NCBI RefSeq assembly: GCF_005047635.1
Contig: NZ_SUKC01000007.1
Coordinates: 139,202-203,201 of the forward strand
Direction of reading: 5' to 3'
Source: Arthrobacter sp. CAU 1506
GTDB taxonomy: Bacteria > Actinomycetota > Actinomycetes > Actinomycetales > Micrococcaceae
DNA length: 64,000 bases
Shown here: one piece after another, positions 42,351 through 51,616 of the stretch
Position numbering within the stretch: position 1 is the first letter of the stretch
Layout of the letters: each line of letters begins with the position of its first letter
Position numbers and translations under genes: made by a program
The notes under the pieces: model-generated
The model's database searches: none
Told to the model about the DNA's origin: nothing
Seen by the model: only the letters and a program-made list of their open reading frames with translations

Positions 42351-43682
42351 ATGCAAAACCTTCAGTCTCCCTCGATGACGGAGAAGACCGTGGCGCCCCC
42401 ACAATCCTCCGCCAAGAAAGTCGCTCTTGCCAGCTTCATCGGCACCAGCATCGAGTGGTACGACTTCTTTCTCTACGGAACCGCATCTGCCCTGGTCTTC
42501 GGCCAACTCTTCTTCCCGTCCGGTGATCCGCTGATCGGCACCCTGCTGGCTTTCGGTTCGTTCGGCGTGGGCTTCGCCGCCCGTCCGATCGGCGGCGCCA
42601 TCTTCGGAAACCTGGCCGACAAGATGGGCCGCAAGAAGATCCTCGTGGTGACCCTCTTGATCATGGGGCTGGCCACCACCGCCATCGGGTTCCTGCCCAC
42701 CTACGACGAGATCGGCATTCTGGCTCCCATCCTGTTGGTGCTCCTGCGCCTGATCCAGGGATTCGGTGTCGGCGGCGAATGGGGCGCCGCAGTGATGATG
42801 GCCGTCGAACACGCCCCGAAGACCAAGAAGGGGTTCTTCGGCTCGGTGCCCCAGATGGGTGTTCCGGTCGGGACCATCCTGTCCACCGGCGCTTTCGCCC
42901 TCTTGACCTTGTTGCCGAATGAGGACTTCCTTAGCTGGGGCTGGCGGATCCCCTTCATCGCCAGCATCGTCATGGTCATCGTCGGCCTGGTCATCCGCTT
43001 CACCCTGTCGGAATCACCGGAATTCCAGCAGGCCGTCACCACGGGAACTGTCGAGAAGATGCCGGTCAAGACGGCCATCAAGGACCACTGGCGCGAAATC
43101 CTGTACGCGGGTGGCATCCGCTTCTCCGAGAACTCGGTGTTCTACGTGGTCACCGTTTTCGCCATCACCTACGGCGTCGACGCGCTGGGGCTCGAGCGCG
43201 GTCCGATCCTCAACGCGGTGCTGATTTGTTCCGCGGTCGAACTCCTGCTCATCCCCTTGTTTGGCTCCTGGTCGGAGCGGATCGGGCATCGGCGGCTCTT
43301 CCTTGGTGCTGCCATGGCATCGGTGGCGGTCGCCTTCCCTTTCTTCATGCTCTTCAACACGGGCAACTTCATCGTCATTGCCGTGGCCATGTCGATCACG
43401 ATTGGCATCGCCTGCGCCATGTTTGCGTTGGAGCCGGCCGTGATGGGTGCTCTCTTCCCGGTCGAAGTACGGACCAGCGCGGTGTCCATCGGCTACCAGC
43501 TGGCGGCCGTCCTGGCCGGCGGCCTCTCGCCCTTCATCGCCACCGGCCTGTACGCATGGTCCGGTCGCCAGTGGTGGCCCATCGCAGCTTACTTGTCGGT
43601 CATGGGCCTGATCACCCTGCTCGCCACCCACATGGCGACGAAGTCCGCGAAATCAGCACAGGAGCAGGTGGCCACTTCCTGA
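42351..43682 (+). CDS. MFS transporter, metabolite:H+ symporter (MHS) family
   Basis: Third MHS symporter of the window, about 443 residues, with GTSIEWYDFFLYG, DKMGRKKILVV and GVGGEWGAAVMMAVEHAP. ATG 42351 follows AAGGAG by 4 nt; upstream in-frame starts lack a ribosome site. It lies between the cupin gene and a MarR gene. Its substrate is not predictable, but an organic acid or aromatic acid is typical for the family. Confidence 0.88.
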   Translation: MQNLQSPSMTEKTVAPPQSSAKKVALASFIGTSIEWYDFFLYGTASALVFGQLFFPSGDPLIGTLLAFGSFGVGFAARPIGGAIFGNLADKMGRKKILVVTLLIMGLATTAIGFLPTYDEIGILAPILLVLLRLIQGFGVGGEWGAAVMMAVEHAPKTKKGFFGSVPQMGVPVGTILSTGAFALLTLLPNEDFLSWGWRIPFIASIVMVIVGLVIRFTLSESPEFQQAVTTGTVEKMPVKTAIKDHWREILYAGGIRFSENSVFYVVTVFAITYGVDALGLERGPILNAVLICSAVELLLIPLFGSWSERIGHRRLFLGAAMASVAVAFPFFMLFNTGNFIVIAVAMSITIGIACAMFALEPAVMGALFPVEVRTSAVSIGYQLAAVLAGGLSPFIATGLYAWSGRQWWPIAAYLSVMGLITLLATHMATKSAKSAQEQVATS

Positions 43683-43925
43683 TTTGGCTGCGGATGGGGT
43701 CCGGGGGTGAGCGACAAGGCGCACGACGCCGTTGCTCCCCCTCGGGCCCCGATGCCAGTTCCCGGGACGCTGGTTCCGCGGAGGCCCGTCTACGTCGTCC
43801 GTTACGCGGCAATTTGCAGTGCGGCAACGACGATGATCAACTAATCGGAGAGCAGGGCTGGAAGTGACCTTCGTCGCAACGGCTCAGTCCTTCTCTCACC
43901 CGCTTCACCACCACGGGAGGTCCAC

Positions 43926-44396
43926 TTGACGCACGCAGCCCACGAAGATCACAAGACCGGAATCACCGCCTTGTTGTCAGCCTCCTACCATTTCATGATG
44001 GGGCGGATCATCGATGACCTTGCCGCCGCCGGACATAGTGACCTGTCCAAGACGCAGCTGCACCTGCTGTCGAGGATTGACGGGGACGGCATGACCGTCG
44101 GCGATCTGGCTGCGCGGGTCCAGATTCCGCTCCAGATCGTGAACAACCTCGTTCAGATGATGACCGAGAACGAGTACCTCGCCACCGAACGCGTCGGCGA
44201 CGACATCCAGGCGACCTCGGTGCGGGTTGCTGACCGCGGCACCGCAGCTCGGCGGCTCATCATCGAGTCCCAGCAGTCGGTCGAGCGGGACTGGGCGACC
44301 GCCCTCGGCGAGGAGTCCTACGAGTCCCTCCGCGGCCGCCTCCGCGACCTCTTCGACTCCACAACGCATCGCCAGCCGGCGAAGACCCACAAGTAG
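43926..44396 (+). CDS. MarR-family transcriptional regulator
   Basis: Regulator of 156 residues with SKTQLHLLSRIDGDGMTVGDL and ARVQIPLQIVNNLVQMMTE forming the winged helix. The wing DIQATSVRVADRG lacks the usual DRR pattern. The TTG start follows GGGAGG by 5 nt. It lies 243 bp downstream of the MHS transporter and may be a separate unit that controls it. Confidence 0.83.
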   Translation: MTHAAHEDHKTGITALLSASYHFMMGRIIDDLAAAGHSDLSKTQLHLLSRIDGDGMTVGDLAARVQIPLQIVNNLVQMMTENEYLATERVGDDIQATSVRVADRGTAARRLIIESQQSVERDWATALGEESYESLRGRLRDLFDSTTHRQPAKTHK

Positions 44397-44424
44397 GCGA
44401 ATTCCACCACGGACAGCACCAACG

Positions 44425-44467
44425 GCGAAGCGGTCCCGGGATTCAAAAGACCCCGGGACCGCTTCGC
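44425..44467. terminator. Perfect 16-bp hairpin between convergent marR and aldehyde dehydrogenase genes
   Basis: Arms 44425-44440 and 44452-44467 around an 11-nt loop, between convergent genes. It has no T-run on either side. It probably acts as a two-way transcription end. Confidence 0.72.
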
Positions 44468-44493
44468 GTGATGTTCGACCGCCAAGCCCTCGC

Positions 44494-45852
44494 TTAGAGC
44501 CGGACGACCTTCTTATTCATGAACTCGTCCATACCGAGCGGACCAAGTTCGCGGCCCACACCCGAACGCTTGATGCCGCCGAACGGCAGGTCGGCTTGTG
44601 ATCCGCCCGCTTGGTTGATGTAGACCATGCCGGCCTCAATCTGGTCCCCGACTCTCCGCGCCCGCTCCGGATCAGCGCTGAAGACGCCGGAACCTAGCCC
44701 GAATTCCGTATCGTTAGCCAGTTCCACGGCCTCCTCCTCGCTGGAAGCTCGGAAGACAATAGCGGCCGGGCCGAACACTTCCTCATGGTATGCGGCCATC
44801 TCGGGAGTGACGTCGGTGAGCACTGCGGGCTGGACATAAGCGCCCGGGCCGTCGATCCTGTATCCGCCGGTACGCAAGGTAGCTCCCTGTTCCACGGCTT
44901 GCTCGATCTGGCGTACAACCTCGTCTGCAGCACTTACCGAGGACAGCGGTGCCAGGGTGGTCGACGGATCGCTGGGGTCACCGGGGGCAAAGGCCGCCAT
45001 CTTCTCGGTCAGCTTTTCGACGAACTCATCGTAAATGTCGGCCATGACAATCATGCGCTTGGGTGCATTGCAAGCTTGGCCCATGTTCCCCATCCGCGAC
45101 GCCACCGCGATATCCACGGTTTTGTCCAGATCGTTGGAGTCGAGAATGACCATCGGATCCGAGCCGCCCAGTTCCAGGACAACCTTCTTGAGGTTCCGGC
45201 CGGCTTCGGCCGCCACGGCGGAACCCGCACGTTCGCTGCCTGTCAGTGAAACGCCCTGAATGCGCTTGTCGGCCAATGCAGAAGCGATCTGCTGGTTGCT
45301 GGCGTAGATATTGATGTAGGCGTCCTCGGGCACTCCTGCTTCGCGAAGCACCGACACAATCGCAGCTGCGGATTTCGGGCAGTTGGAGGCGTGCTTAAGC
45401 AGAATGGTGTTGCCCAGCATCAGGTTCGGGGCCACGAAACGCGCCACTTGGTAGTACGGGTAGTTCCACGGCATGATGCCCAGGATCACCCCAACGGGCC
45501 GCTTTTGGATCACGGCGTTGCCACCCTGGATTTCCAGCGGTTCATCGGCCATCAACGTCTGGCCGTTCTGGGCGTAGTAGCTGAAGATTTCGAAGACAGT
45601 GCCGAGCTCGCCCTTGCTTTCTTCGATCCGCTTGCCCATCTCCTGGGTAATGATCGCGGCCAACTCGTCCGTGCGCTCCTTGAAGACTTCGGCGACCCGC
45701 TGGACGATCTTGGCGCGGGTTTCCACCGGGGTTTCTTTCCAGGACAGGTAACCCCGATGCGCCTGCTCGATGGCTTCTGCGATCTGCTCATCAGTGGCGG
45801 TGGGGAATTCTTCGATGACCGTGCCGGTGGCAGGGTTCGTAACTTTGTACAC
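44494..45852 (-). CDS. Aldehyde dehydrogenase, succinate-semialdehyde dehydrogenase-like
   Basis: NAD(P)-dependent aldehyde dehydrogenase of 452 residues, slightly short like GabD2/Sad-type enzymes. It shows PWNYPYYQVARFVAPNLMLGN, the base in VVLELGGSDP, and the nucleophile in MGNMGQACNAPKR. A GTG start is used with a weak ribosome site. It is the last gene of the BMP-transporter operon, after a XylX-like dehydratase. It could oxidise a semialdehyde formed from the imported compound, a role shared with or distinct from the second dehydrogenase at 55523. Confidence 0.88.
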   Translation of the reverse strand: MYKVTNPATGTVIEEFPTATDEQIAEAIEQAHRGYLSWKETPVETRAKIVQRVAEVFKERTDELAAIITQEMGKRIEESKGELGTVFEIFSYYAQNGQTLMADEPLEIQGGNAVIQKRPVGVILGIMPWNYPYYQVARFVAPNLMLGNTILLKHASNCPKSAAAIVSVLREAGVPEDAYINIYASNQQIASALADKRIQGVSLTGSERAGSAVAAEAGRNLKKVVLELGGSDPMVILDSNDLDKTVDIAVASRMGNMGQACNAPKRMIVMADIYDEFVEKLTEKMAAFAPGDPSDPSTTLAPLSSVSAADEVVRQIEQAVEQGATLRTGGYRIDGPGAYVQPAVLTDVTPEMAAYHEEVFGPAAIVFRASSEEEAVELANDTEFGLGSGVFSADPERARRVGDQIEAGMVYINQAGGSQADLPFGGIKRSGVGRELGPLGMDEFMNKKVVRL

Positions 45853-45899
45853 GAGGTCTCGCTTTCGTTGTCGTGTTCGTTAGGGAAGAACGTAAGGGT

Positions 45900-47063
45900 T
45901 CAGAGGAGAGAACGTTGACGCAGGTTTTGGATCAGCGCCCAGATACCGAACTCCCAGCGGTGCGCAGTTTCCGAGTGCTCTACCTTGTTGATCAGCGCGC
46001 CCAGACGTGGGTTCGAAATGCTGACGGTATCGCCAAGTTCATGGGTGAATCCTGCACCGGGCGCTTTTCGATCCTGGGTCGGCGCGAACAGGGTGCCGGT
46101 AAACAAGACGAAGCCGTCGGGATACTGGTGGTGGTCGCCGTAGGCATGTTCGATGAGGCTGGCAGGATCCCGGCTGATGTTTTTCATTGAGCTCTGCCCC
46201 TCGAGCGTGAATCCGTCCGGCCCTTCCACCCGCAGGTTGATGTCGAGTTCCCGCACGTCGTCCATTCCGAACGAATCGTCGAAGAGCCGGATGAACGGTC
46301 CGATCGCGCAGGAGGCGTTGTTGTCCTTGGCCTCGGTCAGCAGCAGCGCGCTGCGTCCTTCGAAGTCGCGAAGGTTAACATCGTTGCCCAAGGCCGCGCC
46401 CAGTGGGGTGCCGTCGGAGCGCACGGCCAACACAACTTCCGGTTCGGGGTTGTTCCACGTGGACCGCGACAGCACGCCAATCGACTCACCGGTGCCGACC
46501 GATGATAGCACCGGGGCCTTCGTGAAGATCTCCGGGTCTGGTCCAATGCCCACTTCCAAGTATTGGGACCACAGACCTTCGGCTTTGAGGATCTCCTTGA
46601 CCCGGGCCGCTTCCTCCGTGCCTGGCTGCACGCTGGAGATGGCGCCGCCGATGGCGTCGGCCAACTGGTCGCGGATGGCTGCCGCTTGGCTGGCGTCACC
46701 CTTGGCCCTTTCTTCGATGACGCGTTCCAGCATGCTCTCGACGAAGGTCACGCCGGCGGCCTTCACGACCTGCAGATCGATCGGTGCAAGGAGCCGCGGC
46801 TTGGACATGTCGGCGTCCACAGTGGCGGCGATGACGTCGGTCAATGCCCACCGGGGGCGGTTTTCCAGATCCTGAACAGCAGAGAGCAAGTCGGCGCGTT
46901 CGAACAGGGATGAGACCGTCGGCTCGATGCCGGTGATATCAACAATGTCCGTTCCATCGACGACGACGACGCACGGCCCGTTAGCTTCCGGATCAAAGAT
47001 TCGCCCAACAAGGGTGGCATTCTCCGCGTCGAGTGGCAGGAGATCGGAGAGAGAAATGTTCAC
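45900..47063 (-). CDS. FAH-family 2-keto-3-deoxypentonate dehydratase-like protein (XylX type)
   Basis: Fumarylacetoacetate-hydrolase-fold protein of 387 residues. It resembles XylX, the 2-keto-3-deoxy-D-xylonate dehydratase of the Weimberg pathway, in length and in WSQYLEVGIGPDPEIFTK, STWNNPEPEVVLAV, LGNDVNLRDFEGRSALLL and AKDNNASCAIGPFIRLFDD (similarity from memory). The NPEPE and GNDVN motifs are metal-binding in the family. GTG 47063 follows GGAAAG by 5 nt. The product of such a reaction is alpha-ketoglutarate semialdehyde, and a matching dehydrogenase lies at 55523 in the divergent operon. Confidence 0.82.
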   Translation of the reverse strand: MNISLSDLLPLDAENATLVGRIFDPEANGPCVVVVDGTDIVDITGIEPTVSSLFERADLLSAVQDLENRPRWALTDVIAATVDADMSKPRLLAPIDLQVVKAAGVTFVESMLERVIEERAKGDASQAAAIRDQLADAIGGAISSVQPGTEEAARVKEILKAEGLWSQYLEVGIGPDPEIFTKAPVLSSVGTGESIGVLSRSTWNNPEPEVVLAVRSDGTPLGAALGNDVNLRDFEGRSALLLTEAKDNNASCAIGPFIRLFDDSFGMDDVRELDINLRVEGPDGFTLEGQSSMKNISRDPASLIEHAYGDHHQYPDGFVLFTGTLFAPTQDRKAPGAGFTHELGDTVSISNPRLGALINKVEHSETAHRWEFGIWALIQNLRQRSLL

Positions 47064-47091
47064 GTTTACTTTCCAGTCGTTGGGTGGCGGG

Positions 47092-47535
47092 TCAGGAAGC
47101 GGCGGCGGCAGCAGCAGAATCAACGGCGCCGGGCTCTCCGCCCTCATACCATGCGAAAAATTCCCAGAGTTCGCCGCACGGCCCCGCAAAGTAGAGGCAC
47201 CGCGCGTTCCAGGGGTAATCCTCCGGTTGGGAGTAAACCTCCACACCGCGAGCGGTGAGGTCCGAGTACATCGCATCGATTGCCGCTGGTGAATCGAGCT
47301 TCACCGCGAGCATCACTCCGTGCCCGGCGGGATCGGTCGTTTGGGACGGCACGCCGGTAGTCTCGGTGATTTTTCCAGCCTCCCAGAGGGCGAGGATGAC
47401 ACCCGGGCCAGCGAAGTCAGCGAATCCCGGCATCCGGTGCTTGAGGGTGTAGCCGAGTTTCTTCGTGTAGAACGCAATCGAGGCGTCCAGATCGCGGGTA
47501 ATCAGGCAGATATCTGTAATCGTTGGCTTTTCCAT
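47092..47535 (-). CDS. VOC/glyoxalase-fold protein
   Basis: Protein of 147 residues with paired beta-alpha-beta-beta-beta modules, ITDICLITRDLDASIAFYTK at the start and CRYFAGPCGELWEFF-like metal-ligand Glu (LYFAGPCGELWEFFAW) near the C-terminus. VOC proteins are metal-dependent isomerases, epimerases, lyases or dioxygenases. The ATG overlaps the stop of the deaminase-like gene (TAATG). Its place between the deaminase and the dehydratase suggests a step on the same compound; the reaction is unknown. Confidence 0.8.
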   Translation of the reverse strand: MEKPTITDICLITRDLDASIAFYTKKLGYTLKHRMPGFADFAGPGVILALWEAGKITETTGVPSQTTDPAGHGVMLAVKLDSPAAIDAMYSDLTARGVEVYSQPEDYPWNARCLYFAGPCGELWEFFAWYEGGEPGAVDSAAAAAAS

Positions 47536-47984
47536 TATTTGCTTTCACTCGTCGGGTCGCCGACCGTCCAGCTGTTCTCATGCGGGAACATCCACGGCTC
47601 GGGCATTAGGGTCTTGGCGGGCACCTTGCGCACGGCCCCGCGCAGGTCGATGATGACGTCGGCGTCGGGACAGTAGGTACCCATAAGTTCCCGGCAGACG
47701 CCGCACGGGTTGGTGACCACCACTCGTCCTGCGCTGTCTTTGCAGACGGCAACCACTTGGGTGATGTCTGCATCGGCCGCCATCTGTGCGTTGGCGATGG
47801 CCGAGGACTCCGCACAAACATTTATCCGGCGGGAACCGATGTGCAGGCCCAGATAGACGGCCCCGGTGCTGGTCCGCACGGCGGCCGCCACCTGATGCCG
47901 CTCTCCGTGATGGGCCTTAGTCAGCATGGCCTTGGCCTGTTCGAAGAGGTCGACGTCAGCGGCGGTCAGGGATTCGTCGTTCAT
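47535..47984 (-). CDS. Cytidine/blasticidin-S deaminase-like zinc protein
   Basis: Protein of 149 residues with the zinc-dependent deaminase motifs CAESSAI (Cys57, Glu59) and PCGVCRE (Cys94, Cys97). In cytidine deaminases Glu is the proton shuttle and the cysteines bind zinc. GGAGG lies 9 nt before the ATG. It follows the BMP permease genes, which fits nucleoside deamination after uptake. However, the sequence between the motifs differs from housekeeping cytidine deaminase, and neighbours act on sugar acids, so another amino-containing ring or guanidino substrate is possible. Confidence 0.85.
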   Translation of the reverse strand: MNDESLTAADVDLFEQAKAMLTKAHHGERHQVAAAVRTSTGAVYLGLHIGSRRINVCAESSAIANAQMAADADITQVVAVCKDSAGRVVVTNPCGVCRELMGTYCPDADVIIDLRGAVRKVPAKTLMPEPWMFPHENSWTVGDPTSESK

Positions 47985-47987
47985 GCT

Positions 47988-48908
47988 TCAGTCCTCCAGT
48001 ACGGGGGTTGCAATGCGGATGCCGCCGTCCTTGGCGGTACGGGCCAGGACGATGAGGCCGATAAACGCGACCAGGTAGGGGATCATCTGGGCGAACTGGG
48101 GTGGCATCACGGAGGCGTTCACTTGCACCGCCACCGCAGACGAGAGACCGAAGCCAACCGACATGAGGGCGAGCAGCAGTACCTTACCGCGGCAGAAGAT
48201 GACGGCTGCCAAGGCAACGAATCCAAGGCCACTGGTCATGCCTTCGGTGAAAAGGGTGAGCTGACCCATGCTCAACTGCACTCCGGCCAAACCGCACAGC
48301 GCGAAGCACCAGACCTGGGCGAGAATGCGCATCCGCGTGACGTTGCCGCCAGCTGCAGTCAGGGCTGCCGGATGCTCGCCTGCTGCCTTCAAGTGGCGGA
48401 CCAAGACCGTGTAGCGGACCGCGAGCGCAGCGACAACGATAATCGCCCAACTGACGTAGGTCAGGATTGAATGACCTGACAGGACAGCACCCAACACCGG
48501 GATACCGTCGATGCCCGGAATGCTGACCGAAGCCATGGCCGGGATTCGATCGTCGCTCAACGTTCCCTTGACACCGAACATTGATCGCAGCAGGTAGACC
48601 GTCGCGCCCGCGGCGAAGACGTTCAGGACTATGCCGGCCACAAACACATTCACCCGCAAATAGGTGATGAGGTAACCAAACACGGCACCACACGCCGCAC
48701 CGATGAGGACGGTGAGTCCCACAGCCGCAATCCCTGATTCAGTGGAGAGGCCAATGACGACGCCGGAGAAGGCACCGAAGAGCATGGCGCCCTCCAGCCC
48801 AACATTCAGGTCCTTGGTCCAAGCGGTGGGAAGACAGGCCAGCGCAGCGAGCAGGATCGGTGTGGTGAACCGAATGCCCGAAGCGAGGAAGGCATCAATC
48901 CAATCCAT
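47988..48908 (-). CDS. ABC transporter permease, BMP/nucleoside-type (BPD_transp_2)
   Basis: Membrane subunit of 306 residues with about eight hydrophobic segments, including TPILLAALACLPTAW and GLEGAMLFGAFSGVV near the start and a central AGIVLNVFAAGATVYLLRS. This is the second permease of the BMP-type importer, related to NupQ/YufQ. It begins 3 bp after the other permease stop. With the ATPase and lipoprotein it forms a nucleoside-like uptake system. Confidence 0.87.
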   Translation of the reverse strand: MDWIDAFLASGIRFTTPILLAALACLPTAWTKDLNVGLEGAMLFGAFSGVVIGLSTESGIAAVGLTVLIGAACGAVFGYLITYLRVNVFVAGIVLNVFAAGATVYLLRSMFGVKGTLSDDRIPAMASVSIPGIDGIPVLGAVLSGHSILTYVSWAIIVVAALAVRYTVLVRHLKAAGEHPAALTAAGGNVTRMRILAQVWCFALCGLAGVQLSMGQLTLFTEGMTSGLGFVALAAVIFCRGKVLLLALMSVGFGLSSAVAVQVNASVMPPQFAQMIPYLVAFIGLIVLARTAKDGGIRIATPVLED

Positions 48909-48911
48909 GTC

Positions 48912-50066
48912 TCAGTGTCCTTTCACGTGGGCGAACCGCTGCTTCAGGGCGGTAAATTGGCTGAAAATTCCGGCGCGGGCGGCGGCCGCGATGATGATGC
49001 CGGAGATGAGGACCAGCGAGAGCTCGGACGGCACCGTTGAGACCTGCTCGATGCCGCGGGCCGCGGACCTCATGATGCAGTACACAGACACCCAGATGAT
49101 GGCCGGCACGGGGCGTGCCCGGCTGATCAAGGCGATCAGTACTGCGTCCCAGCCGATGCCGGTACCGATTTCGGTCCAGAAGCGGCCTTGGGACGCCGTG
49201 ACCAGGAGGGCACCGCCGATGCCACACAGGGCACCGCTTGTCGCCATCGACGCGATGCGGGCTTTTTTCACGCTGATGCCCGAGGCAGCGGCAAAGTCCG
49301 GGCTCTCGCCGGTCATCCGCCAGCGGTAGCCGGTGACGGATCGTTCGCTGAGCCACCAGGTAGCGGCGCAGAGGACGATGACCACGAAGAGTGCCGAGGT
49401 CAGCTGGGTCCGCGGCATGATTTCGCCAAACATGGCGGTGTCGAACACTTCTTTGGTCGTGCCGCTTTGCCGCGCGGGATCTCGGAGCGGCGAGGTAGCC
49501 AGATAGGCGCAGAACAGCATGATGATGTAGTTCGACAGCAGGGTGGAGAGGACTTCGTCCACCCCCCAAGCTGCGCGCAGCCATCCCAGGCCAGCCGCAA
49601 TGAGTCCGCCGACTACGGCCGCAAACAGCAAGCAGAGGAGCAGATGGAGGCCGCTGAGCATGGGCCCGATGTAGGCTCCCGCCAAGGCAGCTGCCATGGC
49701 ACCCGCGTAGATCTGTCCTTCGGCTCCGATGTTGAACATGCCGGAGCGATACGCCAGACAGACGCCGATCGAGGCGACGAACAAGGGCAATCCCCACGCC
49801 AGCGTCCTGGCGATGCTTGCCGGATTACCTAAGGCGTAGTCGAGTCCGGCGCCCAGTGTGGAGAAGGGTTCATATCCTTGTGCGGCAATCAGTACCAAGG
49901 CCATGATCAGCCCGGCAACAAGAATAAACGCAGGTTGGATCAAGCGACGGGCCAGGGGCATGCCAGCTCGGCCGGAGGCCTTAGGCCGGCGTCGCCGGTC
50001 ACCCTCCGGGAGGTGGCTCTTCCTCTGCGGGTCGGCCTGCTGTGCAGTAGCGGTCTGGGTGTTCAT
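48912..50066 (-). CDS. ABC transporter permease, BMP/nucleoside-type (BPD_transp_2)
   Basis: First permease of the importer, 384 residues, with a charged N-terminal tail of about 40 residues and then FILVAGLIMALVLIA. It shows FNIGAEGQIYAGAMAAALAG, the typical NIGAEGQ motif of YufP/NupP-like permeases. The ATG overlaps the ATPase stop (ATGA). It pairs with the permease at 47988. Confidence 0.88.
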   Translation of the reverse strand: MNTQTATAQQADPQRKSHLPEGDRRRRPKASGRAGMPLARRLIQPAFILVAGLIMALVLIAAQGYEPFSTLGAGLDYALGNPASIARTLAWGLPLFVASIGVCLAYRSGMFNIGAEGQIYAGAMAAALAGAYIGPMLSGLHLLLCLLFAAVVGGLIAAGLGWLRAAWGVDEVLSTLLSNYIIMLFCAYLATSPLRDPARQSGTTKEVFDTAMFGEIMPRTQLTSALFVVIVLCAATWWLSERSVTGYRWRMTGESPDFAAASGISVKKARIASMATSGALCGIGGALLVTASQGRFWTEIGTGIGWDAVLIALISRARPVPAIIWVSVYCIMRSAARGIEQVSTVPSELSLVLISGIIIAAAARAGIFSQFTALKQRFAHVKGH

Positions 50067-51616
50067 GCTGCTGTTCCTAAAGCTTTGGCGCCGGTCATAT
50101 GCATACCGAGTTCTTCGCGGCTGGTTTCAGTCGCCGTCTCCTCTGCGACCATCCGCCCCCGGTACATCACCAGCACGCGGTCGGACAATCGCAGGATCTC
50201 GTCGAGGTCTGCCGAGATCAGCACCACGGCGCAGCTACGCGCGGTCGCTTCGGCAATCCGGTCGTAGAGGAATTCGATGGCGCCCAGGTCAACGCCCCGG
50301 GTCGGCTGTGCGAGGACAATGCATTTGGGCTGCTCTTCAAGTTCCCGGGCCATGACGATCTTCTGCTGATTGCCGCCAGAGAGGGTGTGGCACTTGGCGT
50401 TGCGGCCCGACGTCCTGATGGCGTATTTGCTGATCATGTCGGTGCCCCAAGCTTGCAGCGCGCGCGGGAAGGCATTAGCGAGTCCGTTCCAGCCCCGGTG
50501 CCGGCGAAGCGTACCCGCGGCGAGCCCCTCGAGGACCGATCCGTTGATGGGAATGCCTTCGCGGTGGCGGTCCTCTGGAACATAGGAGAGCCCCAGATCG
50601 CGGCGCGCCGAGACCGCCAGCCGCGTCAAGTCAGTACCGGCAAGCTCGATCTTCCCCGCGAGCGGGGCCGCGGTGCCGATGAGGGTTTCCGCCAAGGCGG
50701 ACTGGCCGTTGCCCTCAACGCCGGCGATCCCGACTACCTCCCCCGCCCTGACTTCAAAGTTGATCGAATCCAGCGCCGCATCGTGCTCGAACTTCGCGGT
50801 ACTGAGGCCGGAGACCGACAAGACAACGTCGTCTTCCGGCGCGTTCCGGGTAATCCGCCCCAGGTTAACGTCGCTCCGCCCCGTCATTGCGGCCACCACA
50901 GCGGACGCGTCGAGGTCTCGGGCCGGTGTGGTGCTGACGGTGCGTCCATTGCGCAGGACGGTGATCCGGTCTGCCACGGCAAACACCTCCCGCAACTTGT
51001 GCGAGATGAAGATGATCGACGAACCGTCAGCGGCAAGTTTCTTTAAGAGGACGAAAAGCTCCTCGGTCTCCTGCGGGGTCAGCACTGCTGTGGGCTCATC
51101 CAGGATGATGATCTTGGCCCCGCGGTAGAGCACCTTCGTGATCTCAAGCTTCTGCTGGGTCGCCACGTTGAGGCTGCCGGTGACCGTACTCGGGTCAAGG
51201 GCCAGCCCCAGCCGCTCCATGGGACCGCGGGCGGCCTCTTCCGCTCGGCCTCGGTCGAACAGGCCGCCGGCGCCAGGCTCGGCACCGAGAGTGATGTTCT
51301 CCAGTACCGAGAAGCTAGGCACCAGCATGAAGTGCTGATGAACCATGCCGATGCCGTGCTCAATCGCGTCCATTGGCTTTTTAAGCTCGACTTCCCTGCC
51401 ACCCAAACGGATACTCCCGGCGTTTGGCCGGTACATGCCGAACAGAATCCTCATCAGAGTGGTTTTCCCGGCACCGTTCTCGCCCACGAGGGCGTGGATT
51501 TCACCGGGATAGAGGTCGAAATTGACGTTTTCATTGGCGACGACGGGGCCGAACGTCTTGGTAATACCCTGCAGTTCCAGCACGGGGCTGGGGGCCGCCT
51601 GATCGTTACTGGACAT
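50063..51616 (-). CDS. ABC transporter ATPase with two nucleotide-binding domains (BMP/sugar type)
   Basis: Tandem-domain ATPase of 517 residues. Domain 1 has GENGAGKTTLMRILFGM and LNVATQQKLEITKVLYRGA then IIILDEPTAVLTP. Domain 2 has a degenerate Walker A, GVEGNGQSAL, with TLSGGNQQKIVMAREL and a VLAQPTRGVDL Walker B region. This asymmetry is normal for RbsA/NupO-type ATPases. The ATG overlaps the lipoprotein gene by 11 bp. Confidence 0.9.
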   Translation of the reverse strand: MSSNDQAAPSPVLELQGITKTFGPVVANENVNFDLYPGEIHALVGENGAGKTTLMRILFGMYRPNAGSIRLGGREVELKKPMDAIEHGIGMVHQHFMLVPSFSVLENITLGAEPGAGGLFDRGRAEEAARGPMERLGLALDPSTVTGSLNVATQQKLEITKVLYRGAKIIILDEPTAVLTPQETEELFVLLKKLAADGSSIIFISHKLREVFAVADRITVLRNGRTVSTTPARDLDASAVVAAMTGRSDVNLGRITRNAPEDDVVLSVSGLSTAKFEHDAALDSINFEVRAGEVVGIAGVEGNGQSALAETLIGTAAPLAGKIELAGTDLTRLAVSARRDLGLSYVPEDRHREGIPINGSVLEGLAAGTLRRHRGWNGLANAFPRALQAWGTDMISKYAIRTSGRNAKCHTLSGGNQQKIVMARELEEQPKCIVLAQPTRGVDLGAIEFLYDRIAEATARSCAVVLISADLDEILRLSDRVLVMYRGRMVAEETATETSREELGMHMTGAKALGTAA